Source: Glycomyces lechevalierae
Lineage (GTDB): Bacteria; Actinomycetota; Actinomycetes; Mycobacteriales; Micromonosporaceae
Length of the DNA: 47,565 bases
Assembly (NCBI RefSeq): GCF_027622945.1
Contig: NZ_JAPZVQ010000026.1
Coordinates: 1-47,565 of the forward strand
Direction of reading: 5' to 3'
The position numbers and the translations under genes were made by a program. The notes below the pieces were generated by a model, which saw only the letters and a list, made by a program, of their open reading frames with translations, was not told the DNA's origin and ran no database searches. Below are positions 33,376 to 40,781 of the stretch, in pieces (the stretch's first letter is position 1; each line of letters begins with the position of its first letter).

Positions 33376-34068
33376 CTAGTCAGCGACGAGAGCGTCGGCC
33401 AAGGCGACCAGCCCGTCGAAGTGGGCGTCGAACGTGTCCGAATCCTTCGGCGGGTCGCCGACCGGCCGCGACACATAAGCCGTGCGCATCCCGACCCCTT
33501 GGGCGCCACGGAGATCCCACGCATGCGCCGCCACCATCAGCACCCGCTCCGGCGCGCACCCGGCCGCATCCAAAGCGAGCCGGTAAACCTCAGGCGAAGG
33601 CTTGTACGCCCGGGCCAGTTCGCACGACAACGCCTGATGCCAGCGCAGACCAGCGAAAGAGTTGAGCCGCAACAGCGCCGCACGGCTGGCGTTGGAGAGG
33701 CCGATGACCGGGAAGTGCCACGAGAGCCGCTCGAGACCGGCGACCGAGTCGTCCCAGGGGGCCAGTCGCTGGCCGGCCGTCGCCATCCTCGCGATGACCG
33801 ACTCGTCGGTGATCCCGGCGCGTTCCGCGACCGCTTGGGCCGCTTCGGCATCGATGAACTCGGTGTTCGCGTAGTCGCGTTCGCCACCGGCGATGAGCGC
33901 CTGCTGCACCTCGACATGGTTCTGCCACAAGGCGACCAGCGCATCGACGTCCGGAGTCTCCGCTTCGGGCAGGGCCTCGCGGATCGCCGCGGCGATGCCG
34001 TCCGGTTCATCGACCAACGTGCCCAGCACGTCGAAGACGACCACTTCGATGTCGCGGATCTCGGTCAT
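33376..34068 (-). CDS. HAD-superfamily hydrolase (haloacid dehalogenase type II-like)
   Basis: This 230-residue enzyme has the HAD motifs: VVFDVLGTLVDE (nucleophile Asp about 12), GLSNAS as motif II and YKPSPEVY with the motif III lysine. The Val-Leu-Gly-Thr form of motif I matches the L-2-haloacid dehalogenase group. The last acidic motif is replaced by VAAHAWDLRGAQGVGMRTAYV, as in that group, so a dehalogenase or phosphatase role is possible. AGGAG lies 6 nt before the ATG. The cutA gene is 75 nt upstream on the same strand. Confidence 0.9.
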   Translation of the reverse strand: MTEIRDIEVVVFDVLGTLVDEPDGIAAAIREALPEAETPDVDALVALWQNHVEVQQALIAGGERDYANTEFIDAEAAQAVAERAGITDESVIARMATAGQRLAPWDDSVAGLERLSWHFPVIGLSNASRAALLRLNSFAGLRWHQALSCELARAYKPSPEVYRLALDAAGCAPERVLMVAAHAWDLRGAQGVGMRTAYVSRPVGDPPKDSDTFDAHFDGLVALADALVAD

Positions 34069-34143
34069 GAACGCTCCTGTTCGCTGTCCGGACGGTCGAT
34101 CCTGCCATCGGCCCGCGCGAGGGGTCAACCGGGGCCGCGCCGG

Positions 34144-34479
34144 CTATTCCTCTTCGTCCGGAGCCCGCGTCGACTCGAGCACCCAGGCGCGGTAGTCCGG
34201 GTTGGCCTGGGTGATGAGGGTCGCGAGCACGCACGGCACGTCGTACGGGTGCTCCTTGCGCACGATCCGGATGATCTCCGGGACCAGCGACTGGCGGGTG
34301 TGCAGCATGACCCGGGCCTCGGGCTCGTCGTGCATGCGCCCTTCCCAGCGGAAGATCGAACGCACCTCCGTGACGTTCTGCCCGCAGGCCGCCAAGCGCT
34401 CCTCGACCAGCCGCCGCGTGAACTCGCGGAGCCAGCCGGCGTCGGGAGCGGTGATCACCACCTCGCAGATCGCTTGCAC
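34144..34479 (-). CDS. cutA: Divalent cation tolerance protein CutA
   Basis: This 111-residue protein is a CutA1-type trimeric ferredoxin-fold protein of cytoplasmic location. It keeps the family elements ERLAACGQNVTEVRSIFRWEG and EHPYDVPCVLA. The link to copper tolerance comes from Escherichia coli and its biochemical role is unsettled. The start is GTG with GGAGG upstream. It is divergent from rarA and precedes the HAD gene. Confidence 0.93.
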   Translation of the reverse strand: MQAICEVVITAPDAGWLREFTRRLVEERLAACGQNVTEVRSIFRWEGRMHDEPEARVMLHTRQSLVPEIIRIVRKEHPYDVPCVLATLITQANPDYRAWVLESTRAPDEEE

Positions 34480-34541
34480 GCTGGGCCTCCTTCAGACCCG
34501 AGCATCCTCTCACGTTCGCCCCGCATGTCACACCCCAGCGT

Positions 34542-34547
34542 TAAGGT
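34542..34547 (+). promoter_or_regulatory. -10 element of a probable leaderless promoter (rarA)
   Basis: TAAGGT fits TANNNT and ends 6 nt before the ATG at 34554. The same bases (AAGGTGG) could instead be read as a weak ribosome binding site, so both interpretations are possible. Confidence 0.4.
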
Positions 34548-34553
34548 GGCGGC

Positions 34554-35861
34554 ATGACCGATCCGGCGCCCGCACTGCCGCTCTTCGGCGACGACCCGCC
34601 GCGGCCCCTCGCCGACCGGCTGCGGCCGCGCACTCTCGCCGAAGTCGTCGGCCAGGACCACCTCCTCGCCGCCGATGCGCCCCTCGGCCGGATGGTCGCG
34701 CGCGGGAAACCCGTCTCCACGATCCTGTGGGGCCCGCCCGGATGCGGCAAGACCACCATCGCGCGGCTCCTCGCCGAGCAGACGAACCTGGCGTTCGAGC
34801 CCCTGTCGGCCACATTCTCGGGCGTCGCGGACCTGCGAAAAGTCTTCGCGGCCGCGCAGCAGCGCCGCGAAATGGGCCAGGGCACGATGCTGTTCGTCGA
34901 CGAGATCCACCGGTTCAACCGCGCCCAGCAGGACTCGTTCCTGCCGTACGTCGAGGACGGCACGATCATCCTCGTCGGCGCCACCACCGAGAACCCCAGC
35001 TTCGAACTCAACGGCGCGCTCCTCTCCCGCTGCCAGGTGTTCGTCCTCCACCGGCTCGACACCGCCGCACTCGAAACGCTCCTCGCCCGCGCCGAGCAGG
35101 AAGTGCGGCCCGTCCCGCTCGAGGACGAGGCGCGCGGCTCCCTCATCGCCATGGCCGACGGCGACGGCCGCTACCTGCTGAACATGGTCGAGCAGCTCCA
35201 AGAACTGCCCGAAGGCACGCCGCCCCTCGATACGGCCGCGCTCGCGGAGACGATCCAGAAGCGCGCGCCGCTGTACGACAAGGCCCAGGAGAGCCACTAC
35301 AACCTCATCTCGGCCCTGCACAAGTCGATGCGCGGCTCCGACCCGGACGCGGCCCTGTACTGGCTCGCGCGGATGCTCGACGGCGGCGAGGACCCGCTGT
35401 TCATCGCACGGCGCATCACGCGGTTCGCCAACGAGGACATCGGGATCGCCGACCCGCAGGCCGTGCAGCAGGCGCTCGCCGCCTGGGACGTCTACGAGCG
35501 GCTGGGTTCGCCGGAAGGGGAGCTGGCGATCGCGCATGCCGTCGTCTACCTCGCGACCGCGCCGAAGTCGATCGCGGTCTACCGGGGTTTCGGCGAGGCG
35601 ATGCGGAGCGCGAAGCAGACCGGTTCGCTCGCGCCGCCGCCGCACATCCTCAACGCGCCAACGAGGTTGATGAAGGACATCGGGTACGGCAAGGGATACC
35701 AGTACGACCCGGACAGCGAGGACGGCTTCTCGGGCGCGGACTACTTCCCCGAGGACATGGAGCGCGAGCGGTTCTACCGGCCCACGCGCAACGGGTTCGA
35801 GGCGCGGGTGGGCGAGCGGCTCGAGCACTGGGCCGAGCTGCGCGCCAAGAAGCAGGGCTGA
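34554..35861 (+). CDS. rarA: Replication-associated recombination protein A (RarA/MgsA)
   Basis: This 435-residue AAA+ ATPase acts at stalled replication forks. It begins with PLFGDDPPRPLADRLRPRTLAEVVGQDHLL. Walker A is GPPGCGKTT, Walker B is LFVDEIHRFN, and sensor 1 is VGATTENPSFELN. The C-terminal tetramerisation part (DALYWLARMLDGGEDPLFIARR) is characteristic of RarA and distinguishes it from RuvB and clamp loaders. Its length is normal for the family. Confidence 0.95.
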   Translation: MTDPAPALPLFGDDPPRPLADRLRPRTLAEVVGQDHLLAADAPLGRMVARGKPVSTILWGPPGCGKTTIARLLAEQTNLAFEPLSATFSGVADLRKVFAAAQQRREMGQGTMLFVDEIHRFNRAQQDSFLPYVEDGTIILVGATTENPSFELNGALLSRCQVFVLHRLDTAALETLLARAEQEVRPVPLEDEARGSLIAMADGDGRYLLNMVEQLQELPEGTPPLDTAALAETIQKRAPLYDKAQESHYNLISALHKSMRGSDPDAALYWLARMLDGGEDPLFIARRITRFANEDIGIADPQAVQQALAAWDVYERLGSPEGELAIAHAVVYLATAPKSIAVYRGFGEAMRSAKQTGSLAPPPHILNAPTRLMKDIGYGKGYQYDPDSEDGFSGADYFPEDMERERFYRPTRNGFEARVGERLEHWAELRAKKQG

Positions 35862-35910
35862 GCAGCCCGGCCGAGTACTGCTGCGGCGCTTGGCGTCAGG
35901 GCACGCGCGA

Positions 35911-36480
35911 TCAGACCGAGGCGAGGAACGCCTTCACCCGCTCCGTGAGCAGCGCGGCCGCCTCCGGGTCGTAGTCGTCGAGCGAGGAGTCGGCGAAGAG
36001 GTGCTGATCGCCGGGGTAGAGGAACAGTTCGGCGTCGCCCGCGACGCCGACAAGCTCGCGCGCGGCCGGAAGGTCCTCGTCGAAGAATTCGTCGCCTTCC
36101 TTGCCGTGGATCTGCACCGGCACTCCTTGCGGCCAGGCCTCCCCGAACTCCGAGACCGGGATGCAGGAGTACATGAGCAGGGCCCCGCGGGCGCCCGGCC
36201 GTGTCTGCGCGAGTCGCTGGGCGATCGTGACGCCGAAGGAGAACCCGGCGTAGACGAGTTCGGGGCCGAGCTCGTCCGCTGCGGCGGCGCCGCGCTTCCG
36301 GATCGTGTCGAACCCGGTGGCGCGGGCGAATGCGAACGCCTCCTCGTGATCGCCGAACGTGCGGCCCTCGAACAGGTCGGGCGTGTGCACGGTGTGGCCG
36401 GACTGCCGCAGGTCGTCGGCGAAAGCCGAGACGCCGTCCGTCAGTCCCTGGATGTGGTGGTACAGCAGGATTTCGGCCAC
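35911..36480 (-). CDS. Dienelactone hydrolase family protein
   Basis: This 189-residue alpha/beta hydrolase has a nucleophile elbow GFSFG, with Ser in place of the Cys of classical dienelactone hydrolase. Candidate Asp (GKEGDEFF) and His (GDQHLFAD) residues complete the triad. I chose the GTG at 36480 because AGGAG lies 8 nt upstream and the family starts with an EILLYHH-type strand; the open frame extends to a TTG at 36501. It is divergent from the ArsR-like regulator, which may control it. Confidence 0.88.
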   Translation of the reverse strand: MAEILLYHHIQGLTDGVSAFADDLRQSGHTVHTPDLFEGRTFGDHEEAFAFARATGFDTIRKRGAAAADELGPELVYAGFSFGVTIAQRLAQTRPGARGALLMYSCIPVSEFGEAWPQGVPVQIHGKEGDEFFDEDLPAARELVGVAGDAELFLYPGDQHLFADSSLDDYDPEAAALLTERVKAFLASV

Positions 36481-36514
36481 GTCAGCGTCTCCTGTCTCCA
36501 ATTGATCGGCGTTT

Positions 36515-36539
36515 CTGGATCATTCCACGATGCTAGTCT
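36515..36539 (+). promoter_or_regulatory. Candidate operator and -10 of the ArsR-like regulator
   Basis: TGGA-TCAT-TCCA (36515-36526) is a short inverted repeat in the 67-nt divergent gap. TAGTCT (36534-36539) fits TANNNT and ends 8 nt before the ATG at 36548, with no ribosome binding site between. Confidence 0.45.
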
Positions 36540-36547
36540 GTTCTGTC

Positions 36548-37108
36548 ATGACGGACAACCCCCCGGGTTACGAGCTCGCCGATCGGATGGCCTTGACCGA
36601 TCCGGCGCAGGTGAAGGCCGTAGGCCACCCGGTCCGCACCGCGATCCTGCAGCTCCTCCACGAGCGGGCCGCGACCGTCACCGAGCTCGCGGCCGCGATC
36701 GAACGCCCCAAGAGCACGGTCGCGCACCATGTGGACGTGCTCTTCCGCAACGGCCTGCTCCAAGTGGTGCGCACGAGGAAGGTGCGGGCGATCGAGGAGC
36801 GCTTCTACGGTCGCACCGCGCGCATGTTCTACGTCGCGGCAGAGGCGTCGCCCGCCGGAGCGACGTCAGGGGACTTCAACGATTTCGAGGTGGCCGCACG
36901 CGAATCGGCGGCGGCGTTCGAGGAGGGGAAGCTCTGGGGTTTCATCCGGCATGCGCGCCTCTCGGAGGAGCAGGCCTCGGCGTTCTGGGACCGCATGGCC
37001 GAACTGGTCGACGAGTTCGACCGGCTGCCGAGGTCCGGCGAGACCACCTACGGGTTCGCGATCGGCGTCTACCCCACTGCTCATCCGAGCCTGCCGAGCA
37101 CGGAGTGA
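36548..37108 (+). CDS. ArsR-like winged helix regulator
   Basis: This 186-residue protein has an N-terminal winged helix (QVKAVGHPVRTAILQLLHERAATVTELAAAIERPKSTVAHHVDVLFRNGLLQVVRTRKVRAIEERFYG) typical of HTH_20/ArsR-type regulators. The C-terminal half is helical and may bind a ligand; no metal-binding cysteines are present. The first conserved residues start soon after the ATG at 36548. The start lacks a Shine-Dalgarno site. It is divergent from the dienelactone hydrolase gene and likely regulates it and itself. Confidence 0.88.
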   Translation: MTDNPPGYELADRMALTDPAQVKAVGHPVRTAILQLLHERAATVTELAAAIERPKSTVAHHVDVLFRNGLLQVVRTRKVRAIEERFYGRTARMFYVAAEASPAGATSGDFNDFEVAARESAAAFEEGKLWGFIRHARLSEEQASAFWDRMAELVDEFDRLPRSGETTYGFAIGVYPTAHPSLPSTE

Positions 37109-37154
37109 CCCGCGCGCCGCAGCTGAACGCGGCGAAGGCCGACACGCAGCCGCG

Positions 37155-37481
37155 TCAGGTCTCTTCGCCGAGGTGGATCGCCTTCTCGTGCATCATGTGG
37201 GCGTGCTCGGGGTGGCGTTCGAGCCATCCGGCGATGAACGGGTCGACGGGCTCGATCCGCCTGCCGGACTCGCGTGCCGCCGCGAGCGCGAAGCGCGCCA
37301 GCGCCGCGCCGATGCCCTTGTTCTGCAACTCTTCCGGCACTTCGGTGATGGAGAGCATCGTCGTGCCGTCGTTGTGGCGGTATTCGGTGTAACCGACCAG
37401 CTCGCCATCGACATAAGCCTCATAGCGGCTCTTCTCGGGCGCGTCGGTGACTTGGACGACGAGGCGCTCCTTGACGGACAT
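37155..37481 (-). CDS. Small GNAT-like N-acetyltransferase (NATD1/YjdJ type)
   Basis: This 108-residue protein is a minimal acetyltransferase of the YjdJ/NATD1 group. The pattern YEAYVDGELVGYTEYRHNDG, then LSITEVPEELQNKGIGAALARFAL carries the acetyl-CoA loop (QNKGIG). The ending FIAGWLERHPEHAHM is typical. The substrate is unknown. AAGGAGG lies 5 nt before the ATG at 37481; the longer open frame is not used. Confidence 0.92.
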   Translation of the reverse strand: MSVKERLVVQVTDAPEKSRYEAYVDGELVGYTEYRHNDGTTMLSITEVPEELQNKGIGAALARFALAAARESGRRIEPVDPFIAGWLERHPEHAHMMHEKAIHLGEET

Positions 37482-37566
37482 GGATCCTCCTTCAGGTGGG
37501 CGGGCGCCCGCGAGGGCGCCCGCTTCGAGTGGGAGGAGTACCCGCTGCGGCCGGGTTCTCACCCGG

Positions 37567-38832
37567 TCAGTTGATGACGAACGTGCGGATGCTGCTCGCC
37601 GGGAGCTGGGCGCCGAAGGAGCCGTTGGTCATGGTGGGGGAGGAGGACGCCGCGAGCGTCTGGCTCGAGGTCGTCACCCAGCTGGCGACGGTGGCGTTGC
37701 CGCCGCCCTGCACCGTGAACGGGAAGTACACGGCCGAGGAGTTCTTGTTGATGGCGACGATGACGATCTTGGCGCCGCTCTTGAACGCCGTGATGTAGAC
37801 GTTCGCCTGCGGGTTCGCGGTGGCGGTGATCCGCTGGTACCCGGGGCGCACCCACTTGGAGAAGTGGGCCATGTTCGCCCCGCGCTTGCTGATCTGGCCG
37901 TCCTCCCGCATCGGGCCGTAGCTGCGGCGGATGTACCACCACACGTAGGTCTGGAAGCGGCCGTAGACGAGTGCGCGGTGGATGTGCTCGCCGGTGTCGA
38001 GCGCGCCGGGCCAGAGGTCGGCCGAGTCGGTGCTGTTCGGGTGGTAGACCTCGGTCATCCACAGCTCCTTCCCGCCGCCCTTCTGCTGGAAGAGCGGGTA
38101 CGGGAGGTCGGCGTTCTGGGTGCCGTAGAGGTGGGCGCCGATGATGTCGACGTTGCCGAGGGCGAGGGAGTCGTTGAGGATCGGGTCGGACATGTTCTTG
38201 CGGTACTGGAACGATTCAGGCGCGATGACGCGGGTGCCGATCGTGCCCGCGTTGTTGCGGCAGAAGTTGAGCATCTCGGTCGGGGTCCAGGCGGTCCAGT
38301 CGTGCGCGTAGTCCGGTTCGTTCTGGACGGAGATGCCGTAGAGGTCGACCCCGTTGTTCGCCATGAACTGGTCGAAGTCGTTGAGGTACTGGGCATAGTC
38401 GTCGTACATGTCGTAGCGCAGCCGCTTACCGCCGGAGAAGGTCTCGGTCATGGAGGCCGGCGGGTTCCACGGGGACGCGAAGACCTTCGCGCCGAGCGCT
38501 TGGGCGCGTTGGGCGGTGGCGACCTCGCGGCTCCAGTTGTTGCGGTCCTCGTGGACGGGGATGCGGAGGATGGAGAAGCCGAGCTGGTTGGCGCCGTTGC
38601 CGAACGCGGTGTCGCGCTGGGCGGCGGTGAGGTCGGCGATCCAGACCGCGTGGTTCATGCCGCCGAAGCCCTGGATGGTCTGCTGGACGGTGTTGGGCTC
38701 GACCAGGATGGTGGTCTGGGCCGCGGCGGGTTCGGCGGCGGCGAGTACCGGGAGGGCCGCGCCGGCGGTGAGCAGGGACCGCCGTTTCAGCTTCGCTTTC
38801 GTGGTCTCGGGTTCGTTCGGGTGATGCGCCAT
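37567..38832 (-). CDS. Glycoside hydrolase family 30 (xylanase type), Tat-exported
   Basis: This 421-residue enzyme has a twin-arginine leader (KRRSLLTAGAALPVLAAA, about 16-36). A (beta/alpha)8 barrel follows, with the acid/base Glu in SVQNEPDY and the nucleophile Glu in WMTEVYHP. A C-terminal beta-sandwich ends at residue 421. The pattern fits GH30 subfamily 8 glucuronoxylanases. It would cut xylan outside the cell. GGAGG lies 4-5 nt before the ATG. Two CGAAA-type palindromes flank its promoter, suggesting a LacI-type repressor that responds to xylo-oligosaccharide. Confidence 0.92.
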   Translation of the reverse strand: MAHHPNEPETTKAKLKRRSLLTAGAALPVLAAAEPAAAQTTILVEPNTVQQTIQGFGGMNHAVWIADLTAAQRDTAFGNGANQLGFSILRIPVHEDRNNWSREVATAQRAQALGAKVFASPWNPPASMTETFSGGKRLRYDMYDDYAQYLNDFDQFMANNGVDLYGISVQNEPDYAHDWTAWTPTEMLNFCRNNAGTIGTRVIAPESFQYRKNMSDPILNDSLALGNVDIIGAHLYGTQNADLPYPLFQQKGGGKELWMTEVYHPNSTDSADLWPGALDTGEHIHRALVYGRFQTYVWWYIRRSYGPMREDGQISKRGANMAHFSKWVRPGYQRITATANPQANVYITAFKSGAKIVIVAINKNSSAVYFPFTVQGGGNATVASWVTTSSQTLAASSSPTMTNGSFGAQLPASSIRTFVIN

Positions 38833-38857
38833 TGCTCCTCCTGAAGCTGGAGATGTT

Positions 38858-38870
38858 CCGAAACTTTCGG
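38858..38870 (-). promoter_or_regulatory. LacI-type operator 1 (GH30 leader)
   Basis: CCGAAACTTTCGG is a perfect 13-bp palindrome with an unpaired central base. It lies 26 nt before the GH30 start, downstream of its promoter. CGAAASTTTCG is a common core of LacI-family operators in actinobacteria. Confidence 0.75.
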
Positions 38871-38891
38871 GCGATACCGGTTGCCGAATTC

Positions 38892-38920
38892 AGCATAAAT
38901 TTGGGTTCATGCGCCGTCAA
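38892..38920 (-). promoter_or_regulatory. Sigma-A promoter of the GH30 gene
   Basis: On the minus strand TTGACG (38915-38920) and TATGCT (38892-38897) are separated by 17 nt. The expected start site falls between this element and operator 1. Confidence 0.65.
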
Positions 38921-38964
38921 TCCCAGCTCAAGTACTAATTTTTATTGATGCACTTCAATTCATA

Positions 38965-38983
38965 GTTCCGAAAGTTTCAGAAC
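38965..38983. promoter_or_regulatory. LacI-type operator 2, shared region
   Basis: GTTCcGAAAgTTTCaGAAC is a 19-bp palindrome with one mismatched pair and the same GAAA-S-TTTC core as operator 1, 110 bp away. It overlaps the expected -35 region of the divergent P5C reductase-like gene, whose -10 may be TACGCT at 38995-39000. Confidence 0.7.
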
Positions 38984-39028
38984 CTGCGTTCGCGTACGCT
39001 AGCCTCGAGCGCGACGAAGGGAGACACG

Positions 39029-39802
39029 GTGGAACGCATCGGATTCATCGGCGTAGGCGAGATCAGCAAGGCGATGGTGGAAGGCCTCAGCGACGGCACC
39101 CAGGAGGCCCCGCCCATCAGCCTCTCCCCGCGCAACGCCGCCACCGCCGCCGACCTCGCCGAGCGCTTCCCGAATGCTCTGGTGCGCAAGGACAACCAAG
39201 AGGTCGTGGACCACTCCGACATCGTGCTCATCGCGTTGCGCCGCGCCGACCGGCACGACGCCCTCGCCGGGCTCCGGATCAGCGCCGAGAAGACCATCGT
39301 CAACGTCATCCCCGGTGTCGCCGCCGACGAGCTGCGCCGACTCCTCGGCACCGACGCGCCCATCGTGGCCGCCATCCCCCTCCCCACCGTGCGCGAACGC
39401 GGCTCCGTCACCGTCATCTACCCCGCCCACCCGGTGGCCGAGGCCTTCTTCGACCGGCTCGGCGGCGCCCAGCCGGTCCCCGACGAGACCGCCTACAACG
39501 TGCTCTCCGCGGTCTCCAGCACCGTGAGCACCTACCTGGCCTACCTTGGCGCCCTTGCCGACTGGGCCGCCCGGAACGGCGTCCCGCAGGAGGCCGCCGA
39601 CCGGTACGTGCGCAGCCTCTTCCAAGGCGTGAACCGCTCCCTCGGCGAGGAGTCCAAGCCGCTCCAGGCCATCGCCGCGGAGCACGAGACGCCCGGCGGC
39701 AGCAACGAGCGCATCCGCACCACCTGGTTCGACCAGGCCAACGGCGCCGCGCTGGGAACCGCGCTCGACGGGCTCCTCGCCGACCTCGAGCAACCGCACT
39801 GA
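39029..39802 (+). CDS. Pyrroline-5-carboxylate reductase-like oxidoreductase
   Basis: This 257-residue protein starts with the dinucleotide-binding motif IGFIGVGEISKAM and has a C-terminal helical dimerisation domain like ProC. The segment VNVIPGVAADELRRLL matches the ProC catalytic region, but the usual MPN motif reads IPLPTV here. It may therefore act on another imine rather than make proline. The start is GTG with GAAGGGAG upstream. It shares an intergenic region and a LacI-type palindrome with the GH30 gene. Confidence 0.85.
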   Translation: MERIGFIGVGEISKAMVEGLSDGTQEAPPISLSPRNAATAADLAERFPNALVRKDNQEVVDHSDIVLIALRRADRHDALAGLRISAEKTIVNVIPGVAADELRRLLGTDAPIVAAIPLPTVRERGSVTVIYPAHPVAEAFFDRLGGAQPVPDETAYNVLSAVSSTVSTYLAYLGALADWAARNGVPQEAADRYVRSLFQGVNRSLGEESKPLQAIAAEHETPGGSNERIRTTWFDQANGAALGTALDGLLADLEQPH

Positions 39803-39861
39803 CCGGCGAACTTACCTGCGATGACGGATGTCAGCGGCCGTGAAAGGGGAACGCAAGGCCG

Positions 39862-39890
39862 GTGACAGCGCGCGGGCGCATCGTTATGGC
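39862..39890 (+). promoter_or_regulatory. Promoter of the DUF4097 gene
   Basis: GTGACA (39862-39867) and TATGGC (39885-39890) are separated by 17 nt. The ATG of the gene follows 37 nt later with its own ribosome binding site. Confidence 0.5.
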
Positions 39891-39927
39891 ATCAAGCCAG
39901 CGAGACCGCACCGAAAGAGGCACTGAC

Positions 39928-40767
39928 ATGCAGACCTTCACCACCCCCGCGCCGATCACCGCCGCCGTCGAGATCATCCTCGGCGACATCCGCTTCACCG
40001 CCACCGACCGCACCGACACCGTCGTCGAGATCGCCCCGATCGACCCCACCCGCAAGCTCGACGTCACCGCCGCCGAGCAGGTCAACGTCGAGTTCGAGGA
40101 CGGCAAGCTCCGCGTCTGGCACCCGAAGCTCCGCACCGCCTTCGCCCGCAAGTTCGGGTCCGTGCGCGTCCACGTGCAGCTCCCGACCGGCTCGAACGTC
40201 CAGGGCGACACCGCCGACGGCGAGTACGTCGTCCAAGGCGAGGTCGGCGCCTGCCGCCTCAAGAACGCCATCGGCGACATCAAGGTCGCCCGCGCCGCCG
40301 AGGTCCGCGTCAAGACCACCGGCGGCCGGATCACCGTCGACCACGTCCACGGCAAGGCCGAGGTCAGCGGCAGCGGCGATGTGCGCGTCAACCACGTCGG
40401 CGGCGAGGCCGTCGTGAAGAACATCGGCGGCAATACCTGGATCGGCGACGTCGACGGCGACCTCCGTGTCAACTCCGCCAACGGCCCCATCGCGATCGGC
40501 GCGGCGCACGCCGCCGTCGAGGCCAAGACCGCCATCGGCGACATCACGATCGGCCGGATCGGCACCGGCCCGGTCGAGGTCACCACCGCCGTCGGCCGGC
40601 TCGAGATCGGCGTCTCCGTCGGCACCGTCGTCGAACTCGACGCGAAGTCCGCGACCGGCCGCGTCCACAACCACGTCGCCGTCGCGGGCGTGCCCGGGCG
40701 GACCGTGAAGGTGCGGGCCCGCACCTCCGGCGGCAACATCACCGTCAAGGAGGCGCAGGCGAACTAA
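39928..40767 (+). CDS. DUF4097 family beta-strand repeat protein
   Basis: This 279-residue protein is made of short regular beta-strands (GEYVVQGEVGACRLKNAIGDI, GRITVDHVHGKAEVSGSGDVRV) that build a right-handed solenoid of the DUF4097/DUF4098 type. No signal peptide or membrane helix is seen. The family is widespread in actinobacteria and its function is unknown. GAAAGAGG lies before the ATG at 39928; the frame open from 39862 covers the promoter and is not used. It converges with the BTAD regulator with only 14 nt between stops. Confidence 0.88.
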   Translation: MQTFTTPAPITAAVEIILGDIRFTATDRTDTVVEIAPIDPTRKLDVTAAEQVNVEFEDGKLRVWHPKLRTAFARKFGSVRVHVQLPTGSNVQGDTADGEYVVQGEVGACRLKNAIGDIKVARAAEVRVKTTGGRITVDHVHGKAEVSGSGDVRVNHVGGEAVVKNIGGNTWIGDVDGDLRVNSANGPIAIGAAHAAVEAKTAIGDITIGRIGTGPVEVTTAVGRLEIGVSVGTVVELDAKSATGRVHNHVAVAGVPGRTVKVRARTSGGNITVKEAQAN

Positions 40768-40781
40768 GCCGTTGCGGCCCT

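Noticed and set aside
39029..39802. Assignment as housekeeping proC
   Set aside because: The fold matches, but the catalytic region differs from typical ProC (IPLPTV in place of MPN) and the gene shares regulation signals with a xylanase gene, so I did not give the symbol.
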